Below, in pieces: positions 1 through 11,195 of a DNA stretch of 64,000 nt (within the stretch, counting starts at the first letter, position 1; each line of letters starts with the position of its first letter). The notes below the pieces were generated by a model. That model was not told the DNA's origin, ran no database searches, and saw only the letters and a list, made by a program, of their open reading frames with translations. Origin of the DNA: Flabesymbios commensalis (lineage: Eukaryota; Annelida; Polychaeta; Terebellida; Flabelligeridae); the NCBI GenBank assembly GCA_964017125.1, contig OZ024915.1, forward strand, positions 73,995,711 to 74,059,710, written 5' to 3'. A program made the position numbers and the translations under genes.

Positions 1-410
1 ATATATGTTTTCGGGGTCTGCGAGTCTATTAGCATTGTCCAAAAAAAAGGCTATGGCGGCCATCTTGATTTTTTAATTTATAAATTTCTTGTGTGCAAGA
101 TAATTATTGGATTTCTATATTTTTTTATGTGAAGTTACCCGTCAGTATAAAGATGACCTGATTAGATTTCCAGGTTTCCACCGATAATCAAAATGATTAT
201 TTTCTGTTGAATGCCTTTGAACCTGGCATACATAGGTTTTCGGGTATACGAGTCTATTGGCAGGGCCCGTTTTCTTGTGTGATCCAAACCGAGGCTATTG
301 CGGGCATCTTGATTTTATCATTGATCTTCGATTTTTGGCATTACGTATTTGTGGATATTTTTAGTCATTGCATCAGTGTTTCAGTGCTTTTATGGTATTT
401 TTAATTTATG
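1..410. repeat. Two diverged ~230-bp tandem units
   Basis: The text from about 7 (ttttcggggtctgcgagtct) recurs in altered form from about 236 (ttttcgggtatacgagtct), and each is followed by a version of gaggctattgcgggcatcttgatttt. This is a partial tandem array cut by the window edge. No credible coding sequence is seen. The GGCGGCCATCTTG motif resembles a motif in the foldback arms at 37.5-42.3 kb, so the two may be related; that link is inference. Confidence 0.6.
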
Positions 411-562
411 GCATCATCACATGAGAGCTGTGTGAACACAGTTCCATTTTCTCAGACACGGTAATATTGGCACACAAGTCTCCCGATGACGTAGTGTTAT
501 AGAAGCTCCACTGATATGATCTGACAGCACGGAAGGGTCTCGTAACTAAGCAAAACTAATAG

Positions 563-960
563 GAGTTTATATGACAATATGATCGCCCCTATTCTCTATC
601 TCAGACAGGACGGGCTTCCTGAGTTTATATGAGAACATGATCGCCCCTGTTTTTGCTCGCAAACAGGACGGGCTTCTATAAGAGAATATGATCGTCCTGT
701 TCTCTACTCTCAGACAAGAAGGCTTTAACTGAATTCATATAATAAGTTGATCGCCTGTTCTCTATTAGCAAACATGACGGCTTTCTTGACTTTATATGAG
801 AATATGATCGCCCTGATATCTACTCGCAAATATGACGGCTTTTCTGAATTTATATGAAAATATGATCGCCCCTGCTCTTTACCCTCAACAGGACGGCTTT
901 GCTAAGTTTATATGAGAATATGATTGCCCTGTTCTTTACTCACAAAAAGGACGGCTTTCA
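563..960. repeat. Minisatellite of about seven ~57-65-bp units
   Basis: About seven diverged copies of a unit reading roughly GAGTTTATATGAGAATATGA, then TCGCCCTGTTCT, a variable ctactc segment and GGACGGCTTTC run head to tail. Units differ by substitutions and short indels, so the array is not recent. It has no open frame and no known function. Confidence 0.85.
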
Positions 961-1055
961 AGGAAACACAGGATATTCAATCTATTGTAGAATCAATGTT
1001 GCGCCGGTGTCGCAACATCGATTCTACAATAGATTGATGCCCTGTGTTTGCTGGG
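955..1055. repeat. Palindromic MITE with divergent arms
   Basis: Arms near 972-1001 and 1009-1037 are nearly perfect inverted copies (TCTATTGTAGAATC against GATTCTACAATAGA) around a short GC loop. The outer end GTGTTTGCTGGG matches the common CCCAGCAAACAC terminus of the other palindromes here, but the arm sequence itself is different. Confidence 0.75.
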
Positions 1056-1098
1056 CGTTGGATGGATGCTGACACATACGTCTAACTGATTAAGCCTT

Positions 1099-1206
1099 CC
1101 CAGCAACACGAGATGTTAAACCAATGTTGTTTTAATACTGCGTCAGCGCTGCAGACGGTGGACCAACATTAAAACAACATTGGGTCGACGCCTTGCTTTT
1201 GCTGAG
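1099..1206. repeat. Palindromic MITE, CAACATTG family
   Basis: It starts CCCAGCAACACGAGATGTTA and ends near TTGCTGAGA. The inner arms AATGTTGTTTTAAT and ATTAAAACAACATT pair around GCGTCAGCGCTGCAGACG. The copy is well preserved. Confidence 0.8.
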
Positions 1207-1736
1207 ATGAGCTCACTCGAGATGGACATAGGCCAAAAGCTGCATGTTATGTGACATGGGAGTCCACAAAGTGTTATTATGGCTCATGTGTCATATACAG
1301 TTATATTATTTGTTACAGTTCTGCAGATAATATTAGAAACATTACAAAAGAAACATTACATATTCAAATTGTAAATCAGTGGATTATTTTTGATAAAATG
1401 TAAAATTTCGTCAATAAACAATTTCGACAATCATATCAAAGTAGATTCCAAACACAGTTCTGACGAAACTGTCGGCGTAATAAACCGCTCATTTCCAATC
1501 CCTATGCGTCTGATTAAACACGACTATAGTCTAGTTTAGCGCTGAAAGGGTTAACCCTTGAACAACTAAGCGCGACTAGTCTTTCTTTAATCTGTTTTAT
1601 TTTGCCGTTCAAATCCCACTTATTGTGTGTGCTTAAACATCAAGATTTGCACATTTTTTGTGTCAAAAATATGGGTAATTTCCAGGCACTCGAGGTTCAA
1701 GTGAGTGAAAAATTAAATTATTCTCAAACTCTTTAA
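1207..1736. other. Non-coding stretch, no feature seen
   Basis: AT-rich sequence without a usable frame. Only a short GAAAGGGTTAACCC palindrome near 1547 stands out; it resembles the ends of the piggyBac-like MITEs and may be a remnant. Confidence 0.5.
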
Positions 1737-1972
1737 CCCTTTAACCGCCAAATTATTCAATTTGAATTTTAACCCACTTGAAGTTGTGTCTCGCTGACGC
1801 GATCCACAACTTCAAGTGAGTGAAAATTATTCAGATTTGGCAAAATAGAGGTCGACTGTTTTCAAATATTGCGGGTTGATGTCACATTTTATCTTTAACA
1901 TGTTTAAAAGGTGGTGCTTAATGTGCTAATAAAAAATATATGCGAATATATGCGACACCGGCGGTTAAAGGG
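1737..1972. mobile_element. piggyBac-like MITE, copy 1
   Basis: A 236-bp element is flanked on both sides by TTAA (1733-1736 and 1973-1976), the target duplication known for piggyBac elements. Its termini are CCCTTTAACCGCC and GGCGGTTAAAGGG, a 13-bp perfect inverted repeat. An internal hairpin pairs CACTTGAAGTTGTG with CACAACTTCAAGTG. It has no coding capacity, so it would need a transposase from elsewhere. Confidence 0.85.
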
Positions 1973-2103
1973 TTAACTGCGTACTTTCAAGTAAGCAGTT
2001 GTTGATATACATCTCCAATTAACCATTTCAGCCCTGGGAACGACTTTAGACGTCAGAATCTGGTACACAGACGTCAGAATTTGATGTCCAAAGTCGATAC
2101 CTG

Positions 2104-2246
2104 CACTAAAAAGTAAAATATCCATAATGGTCATAGACATTCAAATGGAGCGGAAATATCTAAATAGGATATTCCGCACTAAAAAGTAAACTATCCATAA
2201 TGGCCATAGACATTCAAATGGAGCGGAAATATCTAAATAATATATT
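2104..2246. repeat. Direct 73-bp duplication with GACGTC motifs upstream
   Basis: The block starting CACTAAAAAGTAAA at 2104 recurs at 2177 with a few changes. Just before it (about 2040-2100) lie ACTTTAGACGTCAGA and related text; the same motif forms a palindrome at 37138-37185 and recurs near 20990, 28010 and 50890. Confidence 0.7.
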
Positions 2247-2471
2247 CATGACGATTTGAAATGGAAATATACCCCTTTGTTCACTTGGTTTATATATCTA
2301 CTTCTTCTAATACAGCAATCACTCTTGACACAGAGTATTATTTGCGTTTTACATAAATAGACAATGTCTTGGTAACAAGTAACACATAACAAGTAAGTTA
2401 TTTCTGATGATCTAGGTATCGTGTCTACCACTGGTCAGTGACATTCCTCCAGAATGTGACTGCAGTACGTG

Positions 2472-2840
2472 ATAGGGCGGGGCCCTGATGCAGTAGTTAA
2501 AGCTGTATGCTTGGAAAGTCGGAGGTCGCGGGTTCAGACCCCGCTCTGGCAGTCAAGTTTCAAAGAAATGTTTCTTCCTCGCTCACTCATGAAGATTCAA
2601 TATTGTGGGGAGCCTCCGTGACCAAATGGTAGCGACTTCAATCCGATTCGAATGTTGTGTCTGGAGGGCAGTGTCATTTAATTTATCTCACTATAATTAG
2701 GATGTTCTCCTGGCCCGGTTTAGCCTTCATGTGCACAAAGGTGGCCCATTCATTTAGACCATAATCGCCACCTGGTGAGTATTTCATTCTAATCGTTACA
2801 GAGTCATCTGGTGAGTGAATCAGGCCATTTATCGTGACAT
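2472..2840 (+). mobile_element. Dimeric tRNA-derived SINE, copy 1
   Basis: The head reads like a tRNA: an A-box-like GATGCAGTAGTTAAAGC and a B-box-like GGGTTCAGACCCC, giving an internal RNA polymerase III promoter. About 100 bp on, a second tRNA-like module begins GGGGAGCCTCCGTGACCAAA and has GATTCGAAT as its B-box equivalent. The tail contains GCCACCTGGTGAGT. The same order of modules recurs at 12715 and 52700. It is not a functional tRNA: the acceptor stem does not pair well and the SINE body follows. Confidence 0.75.
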
Positions 2841-3067
2841 CGCAAGTGGATTAACATGAGCGTAAGCCTATCAGGAAATATCTATTTATCAGCATCGAAT
2901 CCAGGAGGTAGGCCTACAAGAGGAGGGCGCGTAAGCCACATTTTGACTGAACAAAATATGCACAAAAATATTTTCACAAAAAGAGCAGGCGTACGCCCCC
3001 CCCCCCCTGCTCTGGATCGACCTACTCCTCTGTATTTCAGGTATCAACAAATCTGTGATACTCCTAA

Positions 3068-3308
3068 CCCTTTAACCGCCAAATTATTTAATTGCAATTT
3101 ACACCCACTTGAAGTTGTGTCTCGCTGACGCGATCCACAACTACAAGTGAGTGAAAATTATTCAGATTTGAGAAAATGGAGATAGACTATTCTCAAATCT
3201 TGCTGATTGATGTCACGTTTTATATTTAATATGGGTAAAAGCTGATATATACTGTGCTAATAAATAGATGAAAAAACCTGAATATAATCGTGACCGGCGG
3301 TTAAAGGG
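3068..3308. mobile_element. piggyBac-like MITE, copy 2 (degraded ends)
   Basis: Same element as at 1737, with CCCTTTAACCGCC at the left and GGCGGTTAAAGGG at the right. The flanking TTAA is no longer intact on either side (CTAA and GAAA), so this copy is older or damaged at the edges. Confidence 0.8.
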
Positions 3309-3625
3309 GAAATTCTCAAAACCAGCTGTGCATCAACCAGAACAACTAAAAGTCTTTATCTCTCCAGGACAGTCATGATGTATGTATATGATAAAGCCCA
3401 AGGAGCGCTACATTCTCACCCTGCCCAGTCAGGTCAGACCGTCAGACTGCCGGTAGCAGACTACTGGATAGATGGTGTCACGTGATGTAAACAATCAAAC
3501 ACACGTGGGTTTCGCCGGGGGACAAATACCATCAAAACCGTGGTAAAATCAGCAGTCGGTGATTTAAAAACATTATCAAAAGTTGTATTAACATCTATAG
3601 ACACTTTTGATATATATTATCAACA

Positions 3626-4555
3626 ATGAGCACCGAAAATAATAACAGCATGGACTGCGAGAACACGGGACTGTCCCACGCCAGCATTGAAACAAACACC
3701 AACATGGCGACGGCGCATGGCAACCAGCCAGCAACAATAAACAGTGGTGGAAAAACATCAATTATCACGCTGGAAGTTATCTGGGAGAAGCTGGAGCGGA
3801 TTGAAGGGAAGCTCGACAACATAAACCTGCGAGTGGAGGCCCTGGAAGAGAGGATCGGAAGTGTGGAGAATGACCAGGAGCATTGTTTCGGTGATGTGGA
3901 CGTGCTAAAGGCCGAGATAGCTGACATGAAAAAGAAGATTGATAAACTTGACAGCACCGCCAGCAGGCAAAAACAACAGCCAGGCCCAAGCAATACGATG
4001 ATGCAAGTGACCCTTGACAAACGACTCGAAGTGATGGAAAATGAGCAGAGGTCAAGTAATTTCAAAATTATAAATTTACCTGAAGAATTAAATGAAGATC
4101 TACCTCTAAAAGTTAAAAACATTTTAAACTTTCTCGGACAAAACCGCCCCAATGCCCAGGCCCAGGATGTGCAAGCAGTGTGTACAGTTTTAACAGTACA
4201 ACGATTGGGCAGGCAGGAGGGGGCGGAGCCTCATATCAAAAACAGACAGGCTGATGGACAAACAGGTGGAGCGCGTGCACGTCCTGTGCTGGTCAAGTGT
4301 ACCGACAACAACACCGTGAAATCCCTGCTGAAATACGCTAACAAGGCATTGAAAAACCGGCCGTTCAACAATACCCGTGCACGGCTGGTTGACGATGTCT
4401 GTGTTTACAGGCAACAACAAAGACGTGCTCTGCTCCCTAAAATGCATTCATTGCGACAGGACGGTCTGCTTGCCCTCATCCCGTTCACAAACACAGCCAA
4501 ACTAATTTACCAACAAGGCAATACCTGGAACACTATCCTTCCTCAGAATGTGTAA
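3626..4555 (+). CDS. LINE ORF1 protein, L1 ORF1p-like (309 aa)
   Basis: ORF1 proteins bind the element's RNA and form the ribonucleoprotein used in retrotransposition. Residues about 48-115 have heptad-spaced hydrophobic residues and many charges (LERIEGKLDNINLRVEALEE), a coiled coil for trimerisation. From about residue 138 the text RSSNFKIINLPEEL matches the start of the RRM domain of the L1 ORF1p (Transposase_22) family, followed by a basic C-terminal domain containing QQQRRALL. The frame is uninterrupted and begins at an ATG 32 bp after the nearest stop-rich upstream text. Pairing an L1-type ORF1 with a CR1/Jockey-like ORF2 is worth noting. It has no zinc knuckles, unlike the LINE at 24125. 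Confidence 0.85.
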   Translation: MSTENNNSMDCENTGLSHASIETNTNMATAHGNQPATINSGGKTSIITLEVIWEKLERIEGKLDNINLRVEALEERIGSVENDQEHCFGDVDVLKAEIADMKKKIDKLDSTASRQKQQPGPSNTMMQVTLDKRLEVMENEQRSSNFKIINLPEELNEDLPLKVKNILNFLGQNRPNAQAQDVQAVCTVLTVQRLGRQEGAEPHIKNRQADGQTGGARARPVLVKCTDNNTVKSLLKYANKALKNRPFNNTRARLVDDVCVYRQQQRRALLPKMHSLRQDGLLALIPFTNTAKLIYQQGNTWNTILPQNV

Positions 4556-6026
4556 TGTGAACTGAACTCCGAACATCATGATCTTGACGAAGACCCAGTG
4601 ACCTGGTGACAGTGCATGCAGTTGTGAACTTGTGTATGTGATAAATGTCACTGTGGCTCAAGCTGACTGTGTATATGAACTAGGCTAAGTGTGACAGATG
4701 ACAGACTCGGTCTGATGTAGGCTACCGGCCAGTGCCCATGATATCATCCAACCCGGCTGGCAGTGCATCAGTAGACTATCTTCCAGTGGCACGTTTTGCA
4801 TCGCCAGAGAAGTGGTGACTGGTGTCAAAATTTGAAGACAAAGTGTCATCATGATGCAATCCATGTTAAGTAGCCTCGTAGGCCCACTAGATCGTAATAG
4901 GCCTAGGCTACTACTAGTACTAGTTAGTCTATAGTTCAATCTAAAACAAAAATAAATAGTATCTTTTTTTTTGCTATCTAGACTAGGCTAGATGAGGATT
5001 AGGCCTACATTTGATTTCTAAATCATTAATCCTAATAAAATGTCCAAGTCTGAAAGTCATTTATATATCATACCCTTTTTGATAACTCTGCAACTTAAAC
5101 CGTCTAGACTATAGACCACTTTCTAGATTATAGGATATTATTATCACGCCTATAGCCCAGGTAGATATATAACTACAAAAAAACTGGTTTTAGATTACAA
5201 CATTTCGAGACCTGACTGCAAAATATCCTAATCTATCTGAAAATATATTAATGCCGAACATAGGCCTACTAGTGTATAAACATTAGTCATGTAGAAAATA
5301 GAGCCATATATCACTCTTTGTAGGCCTAAATAAATAAATATTTATTTTAAATTAGAGTCTAAATGAAAAAAAGCCAATGTTCATAATGATTAGCCGTTAT
5401 TGGCATTAGGTATTAGGACAATCATAATGTTTATTTATTATTACTAGACTACTAAATCAACTTTAAAAATGGCTTTGGCAGAATCTATAGAGTGAGATCC
5501 AGGGTTTTATTCTAGAATAGTCTATTCACATCTAAATTATAATTTAGTACGCATAATTTGTTTATAGTCTACGTATGAGATTTCATCACAATCATGTATA
5601 TTTTTGTTATTTTCTGTAAATCCACATTTACATAACTGTAATTTTCTTATTACCTGGCCTACCCCGGCCCCATGTCAACATTCCCAGTAATTTCTGTTTT
5701 CCTTTAATTATATTATTCATGACAGTGGGAATGTATAATTTTTTACGCTTTTATGCAAAGTATGGTACACGGTTTATCGTTGTATCGACTGTACACATTT
5801 TTCTTTATTATCTACACATTGTAGTGACAGTATGCACTGCAAGGCGATGTGTATTTTTTAGTTATCTTTATCATACAATATTATTTTATTTGTATACCTT
5901 TCTAAGATACAAGCACATCAAACCACATACTCTAAAAGAAATAGTAACATGTCCAAAGAACAAACTTTATTTTATCTTCAAAACATGCTGTCGTAACACT
6001 TTCAGTGTAGAAAAAAACAAAAAATA
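4556..6026. other. Spacer between LINE ORF1 and ORF2
   Basis: AT-rich DNA with many TAGGCCTA-type octamers. It contains one hydrophobic 102-codon frame (5719-6027) that I cannot match to any family and do not call a gene. Its stop codon and the ORF2 start overlap as TAATG at 6025-6029, an arrangement known to allow termination-reinitiation in some LINEs. Confidence 0.5.
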
Positions 6027-9000
6027 ATGTATCTTGATGAGGATATGCTGAAGAACTTTGGAGGGGTTGATGTAAATTCTTTGAACTATATAACTGGTGC
6101 TGAAAATGATAATCAGCATGAAATTTCTGAACCGTTTCCAGAAAACTCACTCCAATCAAACTATTTTAACCAGGAACATTTAGTCTCCATGTTTAAAAAA
6201 CAAAAAAGAACTTTCTCAATACTAAGTGTAAATATTCAATCATTGAATGCTAAAATAAATCAGTTAAGAATAATTCTTGCAGACCTCGACCAACAAGGTA
6301 TCAATTTAGCGCGATATGTTTGCAAGAAAGCTGGCTGTCGCATGACTCTGATACAGCTTTACTACAATCAGATGGATACACACTAATATCTCATGGCAAA
6401 ATATGTTCAGCACACGGAGGTCTTCTAATTTACTTGAAGAAAGAGTATACTTATAAGATTTTATCATTGTACAAAGATTCTGATATTTGGGAGGGTCAAT
6501 TTTTAGAAATTAGCGGGAACACTTTGAAAGGAAAAATAATTATCGGAAATATTTACCGCCTACCTAGAGACATTAATCAAAATTATATTAGGTTTCTAAC
6601 TGAACTTGAACCAGTTCTACAAACTTTAAACAACAGGCGTGGCGAATTAATCCTCACAGGTGATTTCAACATAGACCTGTTAAAAGTAAATGATAAACAA
6701 ATGTACAGTGATTTTTTTGATCTAGTCACATCTCATCATTTCATCCCACGTATAACGTTCCCTACAAGATTTTCTGAACACACAGCCACATTAATTGATA
6801 ATTTCTTCTGCAAACTAACAGCTAAATGTGCAAATTCCCAAACAGGAATCTTTGTAACACAACTATCTGATCACCTTCCATACTTCATTTTCTTAAACAC
6901 AGAAACAACAAAAATAACACCACCCAAATACATTGAAATAAATACAAATGACACAAACTCTATCGCACTTTTGAGGCAGAGTTTAGCAGCTGCAGATATA
7001 TTTAGCTCACTAAATACAAATCAACTGTGTGATCCAAACGAAAACTATAATCGTTTAAATAATTTAATTATGAAACTGCAGTCTAAACATTTGCCTGTTA
7101 AATCAATGAAGTTCAATAAGCACAAACACAAACACTCAAAATGGATTACACACGGTATTATCAGGTCAATAAGATTTAGAGATAAACAATATACAACACT
7201 GAAAAAAACCAATGTAGCTGATGCAGAATATCAAACATTAAAAAGTAATCTCGCTTCTTATAACAAAATACTCAAAAGAAGTATTTACAATGCAAAGAAA
7301 TCGTATTACAGAAACAAAATACATTCCCAGATGTATTCTATCTAAAAGGCAAAGAAATAAAAAACAAACAAGATATAGCAGATACGTTTAATAACTACTT
7401 TACAAACATTGGGTCAAATCTCGCCTCCGAGATTCATGCGCCTGAAGATGCGTCTTTCAAAGATTATCTGAAAAATCCAGCAAAGTGTACTTTTCATTTT
7501 GAACCTGTAACTGAAGCATCCGTAATGAAAATAATAAAACAATTAAAGTCTAAAAGTAGTTTTGGCTATGATGGATTATCCACCCGGCTACTAAAAGAAA
7601 TTCTTCCTGAAGTAATAAAGTCAATAGCTTTGATAATTAATCAATGTATGAACACTGGTGTTTTTCCTGACAATATGAAAGTAGCGAAGGTTATTCCTCT
7701 TCACAAAAAAGACGACAACAATATTATTATAAATTATAGGCCCATTTCATTGCTTCCTGCTATGTCTAAGGTACTAGAAAAAGTCATTTGCAATCAAATA
7801 AATGACTATTTCACATTAAATGGCTTATTTTGTAAGAACCAATACGGTTTTAGACCCAAACACTCAACCGAATTAGCTGCTTTGCATTTAGTTGACGATA
7901 TAGCTCTTCAAATGGATAATGGAAGTATCCCTATCAATGTTTATTTAGACTTTTCGAAAGCTTTTGATACCCTAGATCATGAAATTCTTCTTGACAAATT
8001 AAAGTATTATGGTATATGTGGAACTGAAATAAAACTATTTAAAGATTATTTGTCAAACAGGAAACAGTACGTTCAGGTTGGAAATACAAAATTAGACTTT
8101 AAACATATCGTAACAGGAGTACCGCAAGGATCAATTTTGGGTCCACTGCTTTTCCTCATCTACATAAATGATATTGAACTTGCAAGTACTTATTTTAACA
8201 TCCTTATATATGCGGATGATACAACACTATCAAGAAGTCTAACTGTTGATGATTTCAAGAATATTGTTCTGCTGAATTTAACTCTAAATGCTGAACTTGG
8301 AAAAATAAGCACATGGCTGAAGGTGAACAAGCTGTCACTAAATGCTAAGAAATCACAATTTATGCTTTTTCGTAGGTCCACCCGTAAATTTGACATACCT
8401 CAAATTAAAATAGATAATACACCTTTAAAAAATATAGATAGTTTTAACTTCCTTGGTATAACTCTACAAAAAGATTTAAAATGGGAAACCCATATAAACA
8501 ATATATCTTGCAAAATTGCCAAAACATTGGGAATAATGAACAAATTGGAACACTATGTGCCCAAACATATATTGCTGACTATATATTCCAGTCTCGTTCT
8601 GCCTTATATACACTATGGCATTTTACTCTGGGGTTACAACAAAAACAGAATTTTCAAGTTACAGAAACGAGCAGTTAGAATAATAACTCTAAGCAACTAT
8701 ATTTCACACTCGGAACCAATATGCAAGACCCTAAATCTACTTAACATAGATGACATACACAAAATGAATCAATACAAATTTATCCATAAGCTATATAACA
8801 GCTCACTACCAGCATATTTAATTCTTTACCATTAACCTCTCTGAGTGATATTCATCAGCACAATACAAGAAATAAATGTTCTCTTCTAGTCCCTAAAGTA
8901 AAACACGAATTTGCCAAAATGACAATTCGTTACGACATACCACATCTCATGAATAAAAGCCCGTCACTGATCCTTGATAAAATACACACACATTGTCTCG

Positions 9001-9095
9001 GTGGGTTTAGCTCTTACATAAAGAAATGTATGATAAACAATTACTCTGATACTTGTTCCCTATCAAATTGCTATGTTTGCCAAAGATTACATTAA
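6027..9095 (+). pseudogene. LINE ORF2: AP endonuclease plus reverse transcriptase, broken
   Basis: The N-terminal part is an APE-type endonuclease: NIQSLNAK (catalytic Asn), QESWL (Glu), LTGDFNIDLL and SDHLPY. The reverse transcriptase follows with KVIPLHKK, NYRPISLLP, QYGFRPKHST, DFSKAFDTLDH, GVPQGSILGPLLF and YADDT, then the thumb region (LGITLQKDLKWETHI). The reading frame changes near 6310, between the MFKKQKRT segment and QESWL. Around 7310-7340 the linker ahead of FPDVFYLKG is shortened, consistent with an internal deletion, and a third frame change near 8818 puts the last ~90 codons, ending CYVCQRLH, in another frame. The catalytic motifs survive, so inactivation looks moderately recent. 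Confidence 0.9.
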
Positions 9096-9423
9096 ATCAC
9101 ATTAAATTGCATTAGCCCCCAGAGTTCTTCCATAACCTCAGCTTTAACATCTTATATGACAAGTTTTTCAGTAAATAATAATCAGAGTTCAAAAATACTG
9201 TTACGAAAATGTCTGGTTATTTTCAAATCTATTCATTGTAATTTGAGTATGTATGAATGTATTTCTGTATGTATGTATCCCGGTGGCCCCCGTGATAGCG
9301 GTACAAATATTGTACCTTAATGGGGGTCTCCTGACACATTACAACAAACATGTACAACTCCTATAATTCTGATGTATAATTTGATGTCAAATAAAACTTT
9401 TGATTGATTGATTGATGAAGATG

Positions 9424-9482
9424 TACATTCTTAGCTGTGGAAAAGGCCGAGGCCGGGGTCTCTTCCACAGCTAAGAATGTAG
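9424..9482. repeat. Hairpin, CATTCTTAGCTGTG arms
   Basis: ACATTCTTAGCTGTGGAA and TTCCACAGCTAAGAATGT pair around a GC-rich loop, directly after the LINE tail. A related hairpin lies at 10640. Confidence 0.8.
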
Positions 9483-9798
9483 ATCTCCGAGGGTTTAACT
9501 GACTTAAAACACATCCGACCACACTTAGGATCACTCATAATCAACAGCTCGGTCACACCTGACTGATTATAAGACCATAGGCCTACCATGATAATTGGTC
9601 TGTACTTGATGAACAATAACGCTCCATTTTTGATTTAGAATGTAGTGGTTGAACAAAGCAAAAAAAGTAGTGGTGTGTTTTAAGATACCCCCCCCCCCCA
9701 TTTAACACCCGTGTATTCCGGACTATCTGAACAAAGTCGGTATGACGAGCTACTGCTGTTCGGTATTCATTCCCCAGGCCAACTCGTTATATATTAGG

Positions 9799-10016
9799 GA
9801 CGCACCATTTGATATCTGGGGGGGGGGGGGGGGTGCCTAGATTAAAATTGAAAAAAATAGTTTGTCGCCACAAAAGTCAGAAAAAAAAGTTTGTTGTAAA
9901 TGTGAGCAGAAAAAAAAAAGTTTCTTGTCGAAATTGATGAAAAATATGTTGACAAGAAAAACAACCAAATGGTAACGTACATAATAGGGAAAGCATACAA
10001 CAAATGGTGCGTCTCT
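9799..10016. mobile_element. MITE with GACGCACCATTTG ends
   Basis: The left end GACGCACCATTTGAT and the right end CAAATGGTGCGTC are inverted copies about 215 bp apart, with a G-run near the left end and several stretches of A inside. I cannot define a target duplication. There is no coding capacity. Confidence 0.65.
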
Positions 10017-10639
10017 TATGTCCACCATACATAGCTCGGTATCGTCTCCGAACAAATCCGGTTCTACCAAGCTCTTCAGCTTGGGATCCTCCAGTCAAAG
10101 ATGTGGACGGTTCTGATCCAGGTTTAGAGCAAACTAGTCGTGAAGGAATGCGAAGCGTGGAACTGTCCCCCATACACTGGCCTGAACCTTAACTTTTCAG
10201 ACCAGGTCGCCATTAACCTGATCATGCACTTTGAGAAGGGGGAAACGATGTCATTATATAGGCGAAGACTGCATGTCAACTGCTGATTGATTTACAGAAA
10301 CCACATAACCTATTCCCAGTAACAATGTAACAATCTTTTAACTGGATCTTTTTTGAAATGTTTCCCACGGAAAACAACATTGCTAAAACAACATTGCAAA
10401 TTGTTGGCAAGAAGCAAGCTGTACCATTGTGAATCTCTCCTGTTCAACGTCACTTCAGAGAAATATTAAAGCTGCAGGGTGTGCAAAACTGTTTAGGGCG
10501 GGCTGTGTGTGATTAAGTCTCCTGATTTTTGTACTCTTCTAAAATTATCACATTGGCTACCTGTTCGTTGCAGACCAGGCTGTGACAAGTGGACAACCAG
10601 CTTATATATAGGATAAAGCCCGAGAAGCTCTACATTAGG

Positions 10640-10700
10640 CCTATTAGCTGTGAAAAGGGTCGAGGTCGAAGGCCGAGGCTTTTTTTCACAGCTAAGAATG
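10640..10700. repeat. Hairpin related to 9424-9482
   Basis: TTAGCTGTGAAAA pairs with TTTTCACAGCTAA around TCGAGGTCGAAGGCCGAGG. The sequences GTTGCAGACCAGGCT (about 10568) and GTTGTAGACCAGGCT (about 10712) repeat on either side. Confidence 0.7.
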
Positions 10701-10958
10701 GAGAACACTGTTCGTTGTAGACCAGGCTCAGACCAGTGGTTAACCAGCTTATCCTCTGAAGATGTTCCAGTTATCACGAAAGGTACGGAGTGTTCCAGTG
10801 ATCTAGATCAGCTACATGTTCCACTGGTCAGCAGTAGGCACCAATGCCTTTTCTGTTGCAGCACATAGACATCGGAATGGGCTTTCGTTAGAAATTCGCT
10901 TTGCGTAAGCACTAACTAAAAATTAAAACCACTTATTTAGGTCCGGCGTTTCCGACTT

Positions 10959-11195
10959 AGGGGTTTTGTCAATTTAAAAAAATGTCAAAAATCCGAGAAA
11001 AACTCGGAAGTGGGTGGGTGGGTCTAGCCCCAACTCGGATTTCTTTCTTTTTTTTTGGAATATTGTGTTTTTTTGTGTTGTTTTTTCGTTGTACATGTTT
11101 CCAAAAAAAAATCGGATAGGGGGGTGGGTGGATGGAGTCTGGACAATCCGAGTTTTTCTCGGATTTTTGGATTTTTTTTAACTTGACAAGACCCC
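10959..11195. mobile_element. PIF/Harbinger-like MITE, copy 1
   Basis: 237 bp flanked by the 3-bp duplication TTA (10956-10958, 11196-11198). The ends GGGGTTTTGTCAA and TTGACAAGACCCC are inverted repeats and the homology continues inward through AAATCCGAGAAAAACTCGGA. Three-base TWA duplications are the hallmark of PIF/Harbinger elements. Three further copies sit in the tandem triplication, flanked by TAA instead. Confidence 0.85.

Larger units (their letters stand above)
3595..9420 (+). mobile_element. LINE retrotransposon, Jockey/CR1-type ORF2
   Basis: The order is ORF1 (3626-4555), a long AT-rich spacer, ORF2 (6027-9095) and a 3' UTR ending AATAAAACTTTTGATTGATTG, the short GATT repeat tail acting as the 3' terminus. 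Such microsatellite tails are known for CR1/L2-like LINEs. The 5' end is uncertain and could lie up to about 120 bp further upstream. ORF2 is broken at several places, so this copy cannot move on its own. The 1.47-kb spacer between the two frames is unusually long and may hold a later insertion. Confidence 0.85.

Noticed and set aside
563-960. A CRISPR-like repeat array
   Set aside because: Units abut with no unique spacers, there are no cas genes and the genome is animal. The other tandem arrays are rejected for the same reason.
5719-6027. Hydrophobic 102-codon frame as a membrane protein
   Set aside because: Composition follows the AT-rich DNA and no family is recognisable. It is kept only as a TAATG curiosity.
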